From contig NZ_CP087138.1 in the NCBI RefSeq assembly GCF_021650705.1, forward strand, positions 4,178,001-4,242,000: a DNA stretch of 64,000 nt. Direction: 5' to 3'. Numbering within the stretch: the first letter of the stretch is position 1; each line of letters opens with the position of its first letter. The stretch is from Pseudomonas sp. KNUC1026. Lineage in GTDB: Bacteria > Pseudomonadota > Gammaproteobacteria > Pseudomonadales > Pseudomonadaceae. Position numbers and translations under genes: made by a program. The notes beneath the pieces were generated by a model that was not told the origin of the DNA, made no database searches, and saw only the letters and a program-made list of their open reading frames with translations. This document shows, piece by piece, positions 17,531 to 25,660 of the stretch.

Positions 17531-18942
17531 TGGGCCGCCACTGTAGTCGCCGGCGGGATGGTCAGCATCTGCCCGGCCTTGAGTTCGTCGCTTTTGAGCC
17601 CATTGCTGCTGCGCAGTGCCTCGATCGGCACGTTATATCGCACCGCCAGCATTGCAAGGCTGTCGCCCGGCTCGACCCGGTGATCCCGCGAAGTGGCGGC
17701 GATCTTGCCCTGATCCCTGAGCCAGGCGATGTAGGTGCCGGGTGGCGGGTTCTGCTCGAAGAACGCCTTGACGCCCGCCCGAATCGACCGCGCCAGCGCC
17801 TGCTGATGCGCCGGGCTCTGCAATTTTGCGGCTTCTGCGGCGTTGGAGATGAACCCGGTTTCGACCAGGATCGACGGGATGTCAGGCGACTTGAGCACCA
17901 TGAAGCCGGCCTGTTCGACACGCCCTTTGTGCAGTGAAGTCACCCGGCCAATGTTGTTGAGGACCTTCTGGCCGACGTTCAGGCTGCTGGTGAGCGTGGC
18001 GGTCATGGAGAGGTCGAGCAACACACCGGCGAGCATGCGGTCCTTATCGTCGAGGCTGACATTGCCCGCACCGCCGATCAGGTCGGAGCGGTTCTCGGTA
18101 TCGGCCAGCCAGCGCGCGGTCTCGGAGGTGGCGCCACGGTCGGACAAGGCGAACACGGAGGCACCAAAGGCGGCGGACGACGGCGCGGCGTCAGCATGAA
18201 TGGACACGAACAGGTCGGCGCCTTTCTTGCGTGCGATCTCGGTGCGCCCACGCAGCGGAATGAAGTAGTCGCCCGAGCGGGTCAGTTCGGCGCGGAAACC
18301 CTTCTCTTCGTTTATCTGCCGCTGCACTTCGCGGGCGATCTGCAAGGTGATGTCCTTCTCATGCTGGCCGCGGCCACCGGAGGCACCAGGGTCTTCACCG
18401 CCATGGCCGGCGTCGATTGCGACGATGATGTCGCGCTTGCCGCTGGGAGCAGGCGACAGCTTGATGTCTGGCCGGGCGGGCGTGACAGGCAGCGCAGGCG
18501 TGGTGGCCACTGCTGGCGGCGGCGTCGGCGCGCTGGCTTCGGCAGCATCGGAGGCCTGATCGTAGAGGTCGACCACCAGGCGGTTGCCATACTGCTGGTT
18601 GGGCGCGAGCATGAAGCTCTTGGGCGTTACCGACTTCTTGAGGTCGACGACCACACGCAGGTCTGTGGGCGTGCGCTGAGCAGTGCGCACGCTGGTGATA
18701 GGCGTGTTGGCAGTCGCCACGTTGATCGGCGCGGCCATGGTGGCGCCATTGATATCGATCACCAGGCGGTCAGGCGAGGTGAGCGTGAACACGCTGTGCT
18801 GAACCGGGCCAGACAGGTCGAAGACCAGGCGGGTATTATCCGGGGCGCGCCACAGGCGCATGCTCTTGACCTGGGAAACACCCCAGGCCTGGGCCGCGAA
18901 CACCGCTAACAGCAGCCCCGCGACCAGTGCGCGAATGCGCAT
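17527..18942 (-). CDS. amiB: N-acetylmuramoyl-L-alanine amidase with AMIN and LysM domains
   Basis: A 471-residue periplasmic amidase that splits septal peptidoglycan between daughter cells. A signal peptide (about residues 1-22) is followed by an AMIN domain (about 25-125), a Pro/Ala linker, the zinc amidase_3 domain (about 170-395) and a C-terminal LysM domain (about 420-468). Likely zinc and catalytic residues are the His and Glu of DAGHGGEDPGA, the His of SIHADA and the Glu of LVETGF. It lies 13 bp downstream of tsaE and overlaps mutL, the usual tsaE-amiB-mutL order. Confidence 0.95.
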   Translation of the reverse strand: MRIRALVAGLLLAVFAAQAWGVSQVKSMRLWRAPDNTRLVFDLSGPVQHSVFTLTSPDRLVIDINGATMAAPINVATANTPITSVRTAQRTPTDLRVVVDLKKSVTPKSFMLAPNQQYGNRLVVDLYDQASDAAEASAPTPPPAVATTPALPVTPARPDIKLSPAPSGKRDIIVAIDAGHGGEDPGASGGRGQHEKDITLQIAREVQRQINEEKGFRAELTRSGDYFIPLRGRTEIARKKGADLFVSIHADAAPSSAAFGASVFALSDRGATSETARWLADTENRSDLIGGAGNVSLDDKDRMLAGVLLDLSMTATLTSSLNVGQKVLNNIGRVTSLHKGRVEQAGFMVLKSPDIPSILVETGFISNAAEAAKLQSPAHQQALARSIRAGVKAFFEQNPPPGTYIAWLRDQGKIAATSRDHRVEPGDSLAMLAVRYNVPIEALRSSNGLKSDELKAGQMLTIPPATTVAAQ

Positions 18943-18955
18943 ATTTACCCCACCC

Positions 18956-19426
18956 CTACATGAATTCGGTTGCCAGCTCGGCGGCCCATGCTTCGCCGAC
19001 GGCGCTACAAGGCGCCAATTGCAGCGAACGCCCCGGCGTTTGGGCGCTTATGTTAATGACCATGTCGGGTTTTGGCAAAAAGCCGTGGCCTTTTTCGGGC
19101 CATTCGACCAAGCACAGTGCTGCGCCCTCGAAATAATCGCGGATGCCCATGTATTCGAGCTCTTCGGGGTCGGCCAGGCGGTACAGGTCAAAATGGAAAA
19201 CCCGTACCGAGCCGATCTCGTACGGCTCTACCAGCGTGAAGGTTGGGCTCTTGACCGGCCCGTGGTGGCCGAGGCCCCGAATCATGCCGCGCGAGAGGGT
19301 TGTTTTGCCCATCCCCAGGTCGCCATTGAGAAACAGCGTGCCCTCCCCGCCGGTGAGCAGCCCCAAGCGAGCGCCGAAGGCGGCCATGGCGTCTTCGCCT
19401 TCGAGGTAAAGGGTTACTTCTTGCAT
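18956..19426 (-). CDS. tsaE: tRNA threonylcarbamoyladenosine biosynthesis ATPase TsaE
   Basis: A 156-residue P-loop ATPase that drives the TsaB-TsaD complex in making t6A37 on ANN-decoding tRNAs. The Walker A motif is GDLGMGKTTLSRG (about residue 35). SPTFTLVEPYE (about 60), FHFDLYRL (about 78) and LVEWPEKG (about 106) are all TsaE signatures. It overlaps the end of nnrD by 13 bp. Confidence 0.95.
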   Translation of the reverse strand: MQEVTLYLEGEDAMAAFGARLGLLTGGEGTLFLNGDLGMGKTTLSRGMIRGLGHHGPVKSPTFTLVEPYEIGSVRVFHFDLYRLADPEELEYMGIRDYFEGAALCLVEWPEKGHGFLPKPDMVINISAQTPGRSLQLAPCSAVGEAWAAELATEFM

Positions 19427-20910
19427 GGTGCGTACTCTTCCAGCAATTGACGAATCATCGGGATCAGGTCGGTCGCCGCCAGTCCGCGCCCGGTGCTACC
19501 CAGTGCCTGGCCGGCACGGGCATGCAGCCATACGCCCAGGGACGCCGCATGGAATGGTGCCATGTGCTGGGCCATCAGCGCGCCGATCAGCCCGGCCAGT
19601 ACATCCCCCAACCCGGCAGTGGCCATCGCCGGATGGCCATGGTTGCACAACGCCAGCCGGCCACCGGGTTCAGCTACCAGACTGCCGGAACCCTTGAGCA
19701 CTACGACGCAAGCGTAGCGTTTGGCCAAGGCCTGGACCGCTGCAGGGCGGTCGGCCTGGACTTCTGCGGTCGAGATACCGAGTAACCTGGCAGCTTCACC
19801 CGGATGGGGCGTTATCACGCTGCCTGCAGGCACCGCCAGGCCGTGACTGGCCAACAGGTTGAGTGCGTCGGCGTCCCACACCTGGGGCAGGCCAGCCGAG
19901 GCCGCTACCGAAAGCAGACCGCGGCCCCACGCCCCCTGCCCCATGCCTGGGCCGACAACCAGCACCGAGGCCGCTTTCACCAGTGCCAGCAGTTGGTTGG
20001 CGGACTCTACCCCCGCCGCCATCACTTCCGGCAAACGCACAAGCGCCGGGCCCACATGCTCGGGGCGGGTCGCCAGGCTGACCATGCCGGCACCAGCGCG
20101 CAGCGCCATTTCCGCGCTCATCAGGCTGGCGCCCCCGGTACCGTGGTCGCCGCCAATGGCCAGCACGCGGCCGAACTGGCCTTTGTGGGCAACTGGCGAG
20201 CGGGGGGCCAGGCGGCGCAGGTTGCCCGCCGCCAAACGCTGCGCGCTGGCAGGCTGGGCAGCGACCAACGCCGTATCGGCCTGCAGGTCGTCGAATACCA
20301 GATCGCCCGCGCAGGCCAGGCCGTCACCCGTGAACAAGCCCAGCTTCAAGGCGATGAACGTGACCGTAAGGTTCGCTCTGACTGCCACACCCAGCACTCG
20401 CCCGGTATCAGCGCACAGGCCCGAGGGCAGGTCCACAGCCAGCACCGGCAGCTCGCTGTCATTGATGGCCTGGATGACATCCACATAAGGCTCGCGAACA
20501 TCGCCCTTCAGGCCCGTGCCGAGCAGCGCATCGACCAGCACACCCTCGAGCACTGCGTCGGCATGCCAGGCGTGCATGGGAACGCCATCGGCCTGAGCCA
20601 TGGCATAGGCCTGTGCAGCATCGCCACGCAGCCGCGCCGGGTCACCCACGATCAACAACCGAACGTTCCAGCCGGCGCGCTGGGCGAGGCTGGCAATCAG
20701 ATAACCATCGCCTGCGTTGTTGCCATGCCCGGCTAATACCGTGACCGGGCGGCTCACCGGCCAACGGCGGCGCAGCGCGCGCCAGGCTGCACTGGCGGCG
20801 CGCTGCATCAGTTCAAGGCCGGGAGTGCCTGCGGCAATAAGGCGGGCATCGAGGTCGCGGACCTGTTCAGCGGTGTACAGCAGGTCGGGAAGTTCGCAGT
20901 GGGTGGGCAC
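19414..20910 (-). CDS. nnrD: Bifunctional NAD(P)H-hydrate repair enzyme (epimerase and ADP-dependent dehydratase)
   Basis: A 498-residue fusion of two repair activities for damaged NADH and NADPH. The N-terminal YjeF_N epimerase (about 1-215) has the GHGNNAGDGYLIA loop. The C-terminal carbohydrate-kinase-like dehydratase (about 225-490) has GRVLAIGGDHGTGGA, the ADP-site TPHPGEAARLLG (about 365) and the GLGDVLAGLIGALMAQ anion loop (about 433). The length fits the bifunctional form. It is the first gene of the superoperon and is divergent from queG across 65 bp. Confidence 0.95.
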   Translation of the reverse strand: MPTHCELPDLLYTAEQVRDLDARLIAAGTPGLELMQRAASAAWRALRRRWPVSRPVTVLAGHGNNAGDGYLIASLAQRAGWNVRLLIVGDPARLRGDAAQAYAMAQADGVPMHAWHADAVLEGVLVDALLGTGLKGDVREPYVDVIQAINDSELPVLAVDLPSGLCADTGRVLGVAVRANLTVTFIALKLGLFTGDGLACAGDLVFDDLQADTALVAAQPASAQRLAAGNLRRLAPRSPVAHKGQFGRVLAIGGDHGTGGASLMSAEMALRAGAGMVSLATRPEHVGPALVRLPEVMAAGVESANQLLALVKAASVLVVGPGMGQGAWGRGLLSVAASAGLPQVWDADALNLLASHGLAVPAGSVITPHPGEAARLLGISTAEVQADRPAAVQALAKRYACVVVLKGSGSLVAEPGGRLALCNHGHPAMATAGLGDVLAGLIGALMAQHMAPFHAASLGVWLHARAGQALGSTGRGLAATDLIPMIRQLLEEYAPCKK

Positions 20911-20975
20911 CGGGTTTCAACCTTTGGCGAGATGTCTGGCAGAATTATACCTCCGCTCAGCCGATTGCCTGCCCC

Positions 20976-22049
20976 ATGCCCCGCTCCGTCGACGATCTTT
21001 CCGAACTGGCTGCCCAGATCAAGGCCTGGGCGCGCGAGCTCGGCTTTCAACAAGCCGGCATCAGCGGGGTGGAGCTGGGCGAGCATCAGGCGCACTTGCA
21101 GCGTTGGCTGGAGGCAGGCTACCACGGCGAAATGGATTACATGGCAGCGCACGGCAGCAAGCGCTATCGGCCCGATGAGCTATTGCCGGGCACCCTGCGG
21201 GTGGTGTCGTTGCGCATGGATTACCTGCCCGGCGACAGCGAGATGGCGCAGCGCCTGGCCCAACCGGAAAAGGCCTACATCTCGCGCTACGCGCTGGGCC
21301 GCGATTATCACAAGCTGATCCGCAAGCGCGCCACGCAGCTGGCCGAACGCGTCCAGCAGCACATCGGCCCGTTCGGCTACCGTGCCTTCGTCGACAGCGC
21401 GCCGGTGCTGGAAAAAGCCATCGCCGAGCAGGCCGGGCTGGGCTGGATCGGCAAGAACACCCTGGTGCTCAATCGCAAGGCAGGCAGCTATTTCTTCCTG
21501 GCCGAGTTGTTCGTCGACTTGCCACTGCCCGTGGACGAGCCTCACGCCAGCGAGCACTGCGGCCGCTGCCAGGCATGCCTGGACATCTGCCCCACCAATG
21601 CCTTCGCAGGCCCCTATCAGCTCGATGCCCGGCGCTGCATCTCGTACCTGACCATCGAACTGAAAAACGCCATTCCGCTTGAGTTACGCCCGCTGATCGG
21701 CAACCGGGTGTTCGGCTGTGACGATTGCCAGATCGTCTGCCCCTGGAATCGCTTCGCGCGCCCTTCGGGCGAGGCTGACTTCAAACCGCGCCACGGCCTG
21801 GACAACAGCGAGTTGGCCAGCCTGTTCCGCTGGGATGAAGAAACCTTCCTCACCCGGACGGAAGGCTCGCCCATTCGCCGGGCCGGCTATGAAAGGTTTT
21901 TGCGCAACATTGCGGTCGGGCTGGGCAACGCGCCGTCCAGCGTGCCTGTGCTGGAGGCCCTCAAGGCCCGCCAGCACCACCCTTCTGAACTGGTCCGTGA
22001 ACACGTCCAATGGGCCATGGCTCGGCATGGCCTGGAGATCGAGGTTTAA
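20976..22049 (+). CDS. queG: Epoxyqueuosine reductase QueG
   Basis: A 357-residue cobalamin-dependent iron-sulphur protein that makes the last reduction to queuosine in tRNA. LGWIGKNTLVLNRKAGSYF (about residue 155) lies in the conserved core. Two ferredoxin-like 4Fe-4S motifs follow: CGRCQACLDICPTNA (about 195) and CDDCQIVCPWN (about 247), then a HEAT-like tail. The length is normal. It is divergent from nnrD, as in other Pseudomonas. Confidence 0.96.
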   Translation: MPRSVDDLSELAAQIKAWARELGFQQAGISGVELGEHQAHLQRWLEAGYHGEMDYMAAHGSKRYRPDELLPGTLRVVSLRMDYLPGDSEMAQRLAQPEKAYISRYALGRDYHKLIRKRATQLAERVQQHIGPFGYRAFVDSAPVLEKAIAEQAGLGWIGKNTLVLNRKAGSYFFLAELFVDLPLPVDEPHASEHCGRCQACLDICPTNAFAGPYQLDARRCISYLTIELKNAIPLELRPLIGNRVFGCDDCQIVCPWNRFARPSGEADFKPRHGLDNSELASLFRWDEETFLTRTEGSPIRRAGYERFLRNIAVGLGNAPSSVPVLEALKARQHHPSELVREHVQWAMARHGLEIEV

Positions 22050-22052
22050 CGT

Positions 22053-22439
22053 TCAGTTGACCACTTCGACCCGGTCGACATCGATTTCACGGCTGGTCAT
22101 TTCTTTGTCGACTTCACCGTAGAGGCGTACGCGAGTCTTCTCGTTCACCGCCACACCGGCAGGCCATTTGTCGTGGTCGATTTCAGCATGAATGCTGCCG
22201 GTGCTGTCGCGAAACTCGTAGGTGTCGCCTTTGACCTTCTGGATCACCTGCCCCACCAGCACCACCGGTGCATCATCCGGTGCGTTTTGCGCAGCGGCGA
22301 CCGTTGTGATGTTGCCAGCGTTAGGGCCGGTGTAGCCGCCAGCGGCGGAGTTCGGGCCGGTGTAGTTGCCGGCATTCTGGGCATGGGCGGCGCCCGCGAC
22401 CAGGGGCAGCAGGCAGAACAGCAGATGACGTGGTTTCAT
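22053..22439 (-). CDS. Periplasmic BOF (YgiW/YdeI-family) stress protein
   Basis: A 128-residue secreted protein. A signal peptide ending AGAAHA (about residues 1-20) is followed by a low-complexity linker that repeats YTGPN twice, then an OB-fold (about 50-128) with PVVLVGQVIQKVKGDTYEF and VRLYGEVDKEM, the BOF signature. Family members are linked to stress tolerance and often bind cations or small cationic molecules. The exact role here is unknown. It ends 4 bp from the queG stop (convergent). Confidence 0.85.
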   Translation of the reverse strand: MKPRHLLFCLLPLVAGAAHAQNAGNYTGPNSAAGGYTGPNAGNITTVAAAQNAPDDAPVVLVGQVIQKVKGDTYEFRDSTGSIHAEIDHDKWPAGVAVNEKTRVRLYGEVDKEMTSREIDVDRVEVVN

Positions 22440-22505
22440 GGTTAAAGCCTCGTAGTGAGTGTCGATGGGTGGATCCTATCGAGGCTAACTGAAACCACGC
22501 TTAAT

Positions 22506-23570
22506 TCAGTGGTGGTACTGAGCCGAAAGCTCATGCACCGCTTCGATGAACGCACCGGCGTGGGCCGGGTCGACTTCCGGCGTGATGCCATGGCCCAGAT
22601 TGAAGACATGGCCGCTGCCATGGCCGTAACTCTGGAGGATTCGCCCCACCTCGGCGCGAATGGCCGCAGGCTTGGCATAGAGCACGGTCGGGTCCATGTT
22701 GCCCTGCAGCGCAACCTGATGGCCCACACGCTGGCGCGCTTCACCGATGTCGCACGTCCAGTCCAGCCCCAACGCGTCGGCACCCGCAGCGGCGATCTTC
22801 TCGAGCCACAGGCCACCGTTCTTGGTGAACAGGATCACCGGCACCGGGCGGCCTTCGTGCTCGCGGATCAGCCCGCTGACGATCTGGCGCATGTAGGCCA
22901 GCGAGAAGGTTTCATAGGCGGCACTGGAGAGGTTGCCGCCCCAGGTATCGAAAATCTGCACCGCCTGGGCGCCGGCACGGATCTGCCCGTTCAGGTAGCT
23001 GGTGACCGACTCGGCGAGCTTGGACAACAGCAGATGCAGCGCCTGCGGGTTGTCGTAGAGCATGGCCTTGGTTTTACGGAAGTCCTTGGAGGAACCGCCT
23101 TCGACCATGTAGGTGGCCAGCGTCCAGGGGCTGCCGGAGAAGCCGATCAGCGGCACGCGGCCATCGAGCGCCTGGCGAATGGTGCGCACGGCGTCCATCA
23201 CGTAGCCCAGGTCTTTTTCTGCATCGGGCACCGGCAGCGCCTCGATGTCGGCCGGAGTGTCGATCACCTTGCGAAAGCGCGGGCCTTCACCGGTTTCGAA
23301 ATACAGGCCCTGGCCCATGGCATCGGGGATGGTAAGGATGTCGGAGAACAGGATCGCCGCGTCCAGCGGGTAGCGCTCCAGCGGCTGCAGCGTGACCTCA
23401 CAGGCGAACTGCGGGTTCTTGCACAGGCTCATGAAGTCCCCGGCCTTGGCGCGGCTGGCGCGGTACTCCGGCAGGTAACGGCCGGCCTGGCGCATCATCC
23501 ACACGGGGGTCACGTCCACGGGCTGCTTGAGCAGGGCGCGAAGGAATCGGTCGTTCTTCAGGGCAGTCAT
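22506..23570 (-). CDS. hemE: Uroporphyrinogen decarboxylase
   Basis: A 354-residue enzyme that removes four carboxyl groups from uroporphyrinogen III on the way to haem. PVWMMRQAGRYLPEYR (about residue 22) is the active-site Arg loop and FSDILTIPDAMG (about 77) carries the catalytic Asp. GFSGSPWTLATYM (about 142) is also conserved. I start at the ATG at 23570 (MTALKNDRFLRALLKQPVD). A much longer frame upstream is an antisense artefact over the toxin relic. Its promoter must lie within or beyond that relic. Confidence 0.96.
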   Translation of the reverse strand: MTALKNDRFLRALLKQPVDVTPVWMMRQAGRYLPEYRASRAKAGDFMSLCKNPQFACEVTLQPLERYPLDAAILFSDILTIPDAMGQGLYFETGEGPRFRKVIDTPADIEALPVPDAEKDLGYVMDAVRTIRQALDGRVPLIGFSGSPWTLATYMVEGGSSKDFRKTKAMLYDNPQALHLLLSKLAESVTSYLNGQIRAGAQAVQIFDTWGGNLSSAAYETFSLAYMRQIVSGLIREHEGRPVPVILFTKNGGLWLEKIAAAGADALGLDWTCDIGEARQRVGHQVALQGNMDPTVLYAKPAAIRAEVGRILQSYGHGSGHVFNLGHGITPEVDPAHAGAFIEAVHELSAQYHH

Positions 23571-23572
23571 AA

Positions 23573-23815
23573 CGGCATCCGGGAGGAAAGTGCGGGCATT
23601 TTCGCAGAGCAGGCTATGAGAGGCCAGTAAAGCAGGTGGGTGATGGCATATCGGAGATGCGAATCTTCGTCGGCCCAGGCTATAGGCTCTACTACACGAG
23701 GCGTGAAGAAGTCGTTTACTTGCTGATCTGTGGCGGAGATAAATCTTCGCAAGCTCGTGACATACGCACCGCCAAATCCATCTTGGCCAAAATCGATCAC
23801 GGAGAACGCCAATGA
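23573..23815 (+). pseudogene. 5'-truncated RelE/HigB (HI1419-like) toxin relic
   Basis: Translation in the frame ending at the TGA at 23813-23815 gives the C-terminal half of a RelE-fold toxin of the phage Gp49/HI1419 group. It reads VGDGISEMRIFVGPGYRLYY, then LLICGGDKSSQARDIRTAK, both family signatures. The first 35-45 residues of the toxin are absent, because the frame is closed by a stop at the hemE start and no usable ATG precedes the conserved part. The stop overlaps the antitoxin start (ATGA), as in intact modules. It is very likely non-functional. Confidence 0.8.
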
Positions 23816-24093
23816 CGCAACTCACCCGATTCGAAGCCTCGAAATATCTTGTCGACGAAGCGACCATCGGCGAATTCCTCTCTGCCGCCCTTGAGGACAG
23901 CAACCCCGATGTGTTTCTCCGGTCCCTCCAGGAAGTTGCGAAAGCACGCGGTATGGCGCAACTGGCCAAAGACGCGGGCATGAACCGCGAGAGTCTTTAC
24001 AAAGCCCTGGCGCCGGGCGCCAAACCCAGGTACGACACGGTGCTACGCCTGATCAGCGCGCTGGGCCTGAGGTTGAGCGCCCATCCGAGCTGA
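23812..24093 (+). CDS. HigA/HI1420-type antitoxin, partner of a truncated toxin
   Basis: A 93-residue helix-turn-helix protein of the HI1420 'addiction module antidote' family. An N-terminal toxin-contacting segment (FEASKYLVDEATIGEFLSAA) leads to the HTH (MAQLAKDAGMNRESLYKAL, about residues 50-70), and the C-terminus reads YDTVLRLISALGLRL. The frame is intact. It overlaps the toxin relic by 4 bp and is convergent with gltD. With its toxin broken it is an orphan. It could still bind DNA here or neutralise a related toxin elsewhere (inference). Confidence 0.9.
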   Translation: MTQLTRFEASKYLVDEATIGEFLSAALEDSNPDVFLRSLQEVAKARGMAQLAKDAGMNRESLYKALAPGAKPRYDTVLRLISALGLRLSAHPS

Positions 24094-24143
24094 AGCCTGC
24101 GGCCGCGGCAACCTTCCAGCCAGTGCCGCAGCCGCATCTTCAA

Positions 24144-25562
24144 TCAGACCCCCAGATAATCCAGAATCCCTTCCGCCGCATTGCGCCCTTCATAGATCGC
24201 CGTCACCACCAGGTCAGAGCCGCGCACCATATCACCACCCGCGAAGATCTTCGGATTGCTGGTCTGGTGCTTGAAGGTCGCCTGCGCCGGTGCGACGACG
24301 CGGCCCTGGCTGTCGACACCGATGCTGTGCTGTTCGAACCACGACGCCGGGCTTGGGCGGAAGCCAAAGGCGATGACCACAGCGTCGGCCGGCAGGATCT
24401 CTTCGGAACCCGGGATCGGCTCAGGGCTGCGGCGGCCGCGCGCATCAGGCTCGCCCAGGCGGGTTTCCACCACCTTCACGCCCTCGACCCTGTCTTCACC
24501 GACGATTGCGATCGGCTGGCGGTTGTAGAGGAACTTCACGCCTTCTTCCTTGGCGTTCTTCACCTCTTTGCGCGAGCCAGGCATGTTGGCCTCGTCACGG
24601 CGGTAGGCACAGGTCACGGCCTTGGCGCCTTGGCGAATCGAGGTGCGGTTGCAGTCCATCGCGGTGTCGCCACCGCCGAGGACCACCACCTTCTTGCCCT
24701 TCATGTCGACAAAGTCTTCCGGCGCCTTTTCAAAGCCCAGGTTGCGGTTGACGTTGGCGATCAGGAAGTCCAGCGCGTCATGCACGCCAGGCAGGTCTTC
24801 GCCCGGGAAGCCGCCTTTCATGTAGGTGTAGGTGCCCATGCCCATGAACACGGCGTCGTATTCGGCAAGCAGTTGCTCGATGGTCACGTCCTTGCCGATC
24901 TCGGTGTTCAGGCGGAATTCGATACCCATCCCGGTGAACACTTCGCGGCGATTGCGCAGCACGCTTTTTTCCAGCTTGAACTCGGGGATGCCGAAGGTCA
25001 GCAGGCCGCCGATTTCAGGGTTCTTGTCGAACACCACCGGCGTCACGCCCGCGCGCACCAGCACGTCAGCGCAACCCAGGCCTGCAGGGCCAGCGCCGAT
25101 CACCGCCACGCGCTTGCCGGTCGGCACCACGCGCGACATATCCGGGCGCCAGCCCATGGCGAACGCCGTGTCGGTGATGTACTTCTCGACCGAACCGATG
25201 GTCACTGCACCGAAGCCGTCGTTCAGGGTGCAGGCACCCTCGCACAGGCGATCCTGCGGGCAAACGCGGCCGCACACCTCAGGCAGGGTGTTGGTCTGGT
25301 GCGAGAGCTCCGCCGCCGCGAGGATGTTGCCTTCGGAGACCAGCTTCAACCAGTTGGGGATGAAGTTGTGGACCGGGCACTTCCACTCGCAATAGGGGTT
25401 GCCGCAACCCAGGCAGCGGTGCGCCTGTTCGCTGGACTGCTGCGGCTTGAAGGGTTCGTAGATCTCCACGAATTCCTTTTTGCGCTGGCGCAGCAGCTTT
25501 TTCTTCGGGTCCTTGCGGCCCACTTCGATGAATTGAAAATCGTTGCTCAAACGTTCGGACAT
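24144..25562 (-). CDS. gltD: Glutamate synthase (NADPH) small subunit
   Basis: A 472-residue FAD protein that passes electrons from NADPH to GltB. The N-terminus has the cysteine-rich 4Fe-4S region CLGCGNPYCEWKCPVHNF (about residues 47-64) and CGRVCPQDRLCEGAC (about 95-110). The FAD dinucleotide fold is GAGPAGLGCADVL (about 156) and the NADPH fold is VLGGGDTAMDCNRT (about 298). The length is normal. It lies 98 bp downstream of gltB, and the gap holds a heptad repeat and a hairpin. Confidence 0.97.
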   Translation of the reverse strand: MSERLSNDFQFIEVGRKDPKKKLLRQRKKEFVEIYEPFKPQQSSEQAHRCLGCGNPYCEWKCPVHNFIPNWLKLVSEGNILAAAELSHQTNTLPEVCGRVCPQDRLCEGACTLNDGFGAVTIGSVEKYITDTAFAMGWRPDMSRVVPTGKRVAVIGAGPAGLGCADVLVRAGVTPVVFDKNPEIGGLLTFGIPEFKLEKSVLRNRREVFTGMGIEFRLNTEIGKDVTIEQLLAEYDAVFMGMGTYTYMKGGFPGEDLPGVHDALDFLIANVNRNLGFEKAPEDFVDMKGKKVVVLGGGDTAMDCNRTSIRQGAKAVTCAYRRDEANMPGSRKEVKNAKEEGVKFLYNRQPIAIVGEDRVEGVKVVETRLGEPDARGRRSPEPIPGSEEILPADAVVIAFGFRPSPASWFEQHSIGVDSQGRVVAPAQATFKHQTSNPKIFAGGDMVRGSDLVVTAIYEGRNAAEGILDYLGV

Positions 25563-25579
25563 GGTCGCCTCATAGGCGC

Positions 25580-25614
25580 AGCTACAAGCTTCAAGCTGCG
25601 AGCTGCAAGCAAAG
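25580..25614. repeat. Heptad AGCTNNN repeat between gltB and gltD
   Basis: Five consecutive 7-bp units: AGCTACA, AGCTTCA, AGCTGCG, AGCTGCA and the degenerate AGCAAAG. This is the same unit family as at 7971-8046 and 48072-48200, but here only one orientation is present. Confidence 0.7.
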
Positions 25615-25625
25615 TCGTAAGTGCG

Positions 25626-25650
25626 GCGGGCAGCCCTTGGGCATGCCCGC
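25626..25650. promoter_or_regulatory. Hairpin in the gltB-gltD intergenic region
   Basis: The stem GCGGGCA/TGCCCGC (7 bp) continues inward as GCCC/GGGC past one bulged base, with a 2-base loop. It begins 11 bp after the gltB stop. No T-run follows, so it may trim or stabilise the gltB 3' end and not terminate. Confidence 0.45.
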
Positions 25651-25660
25651 TAGGCGTCGG

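Noticed and set aside
22442..22488. Imperfect inverted repeat (AGCCTCG/CGAGGCT) between hemE and the BOF gene as a terminator
   Set aside because: The loop is long and there is no T-run on the minus strand. It may be chance, or a weak structure, and I could not support a call.
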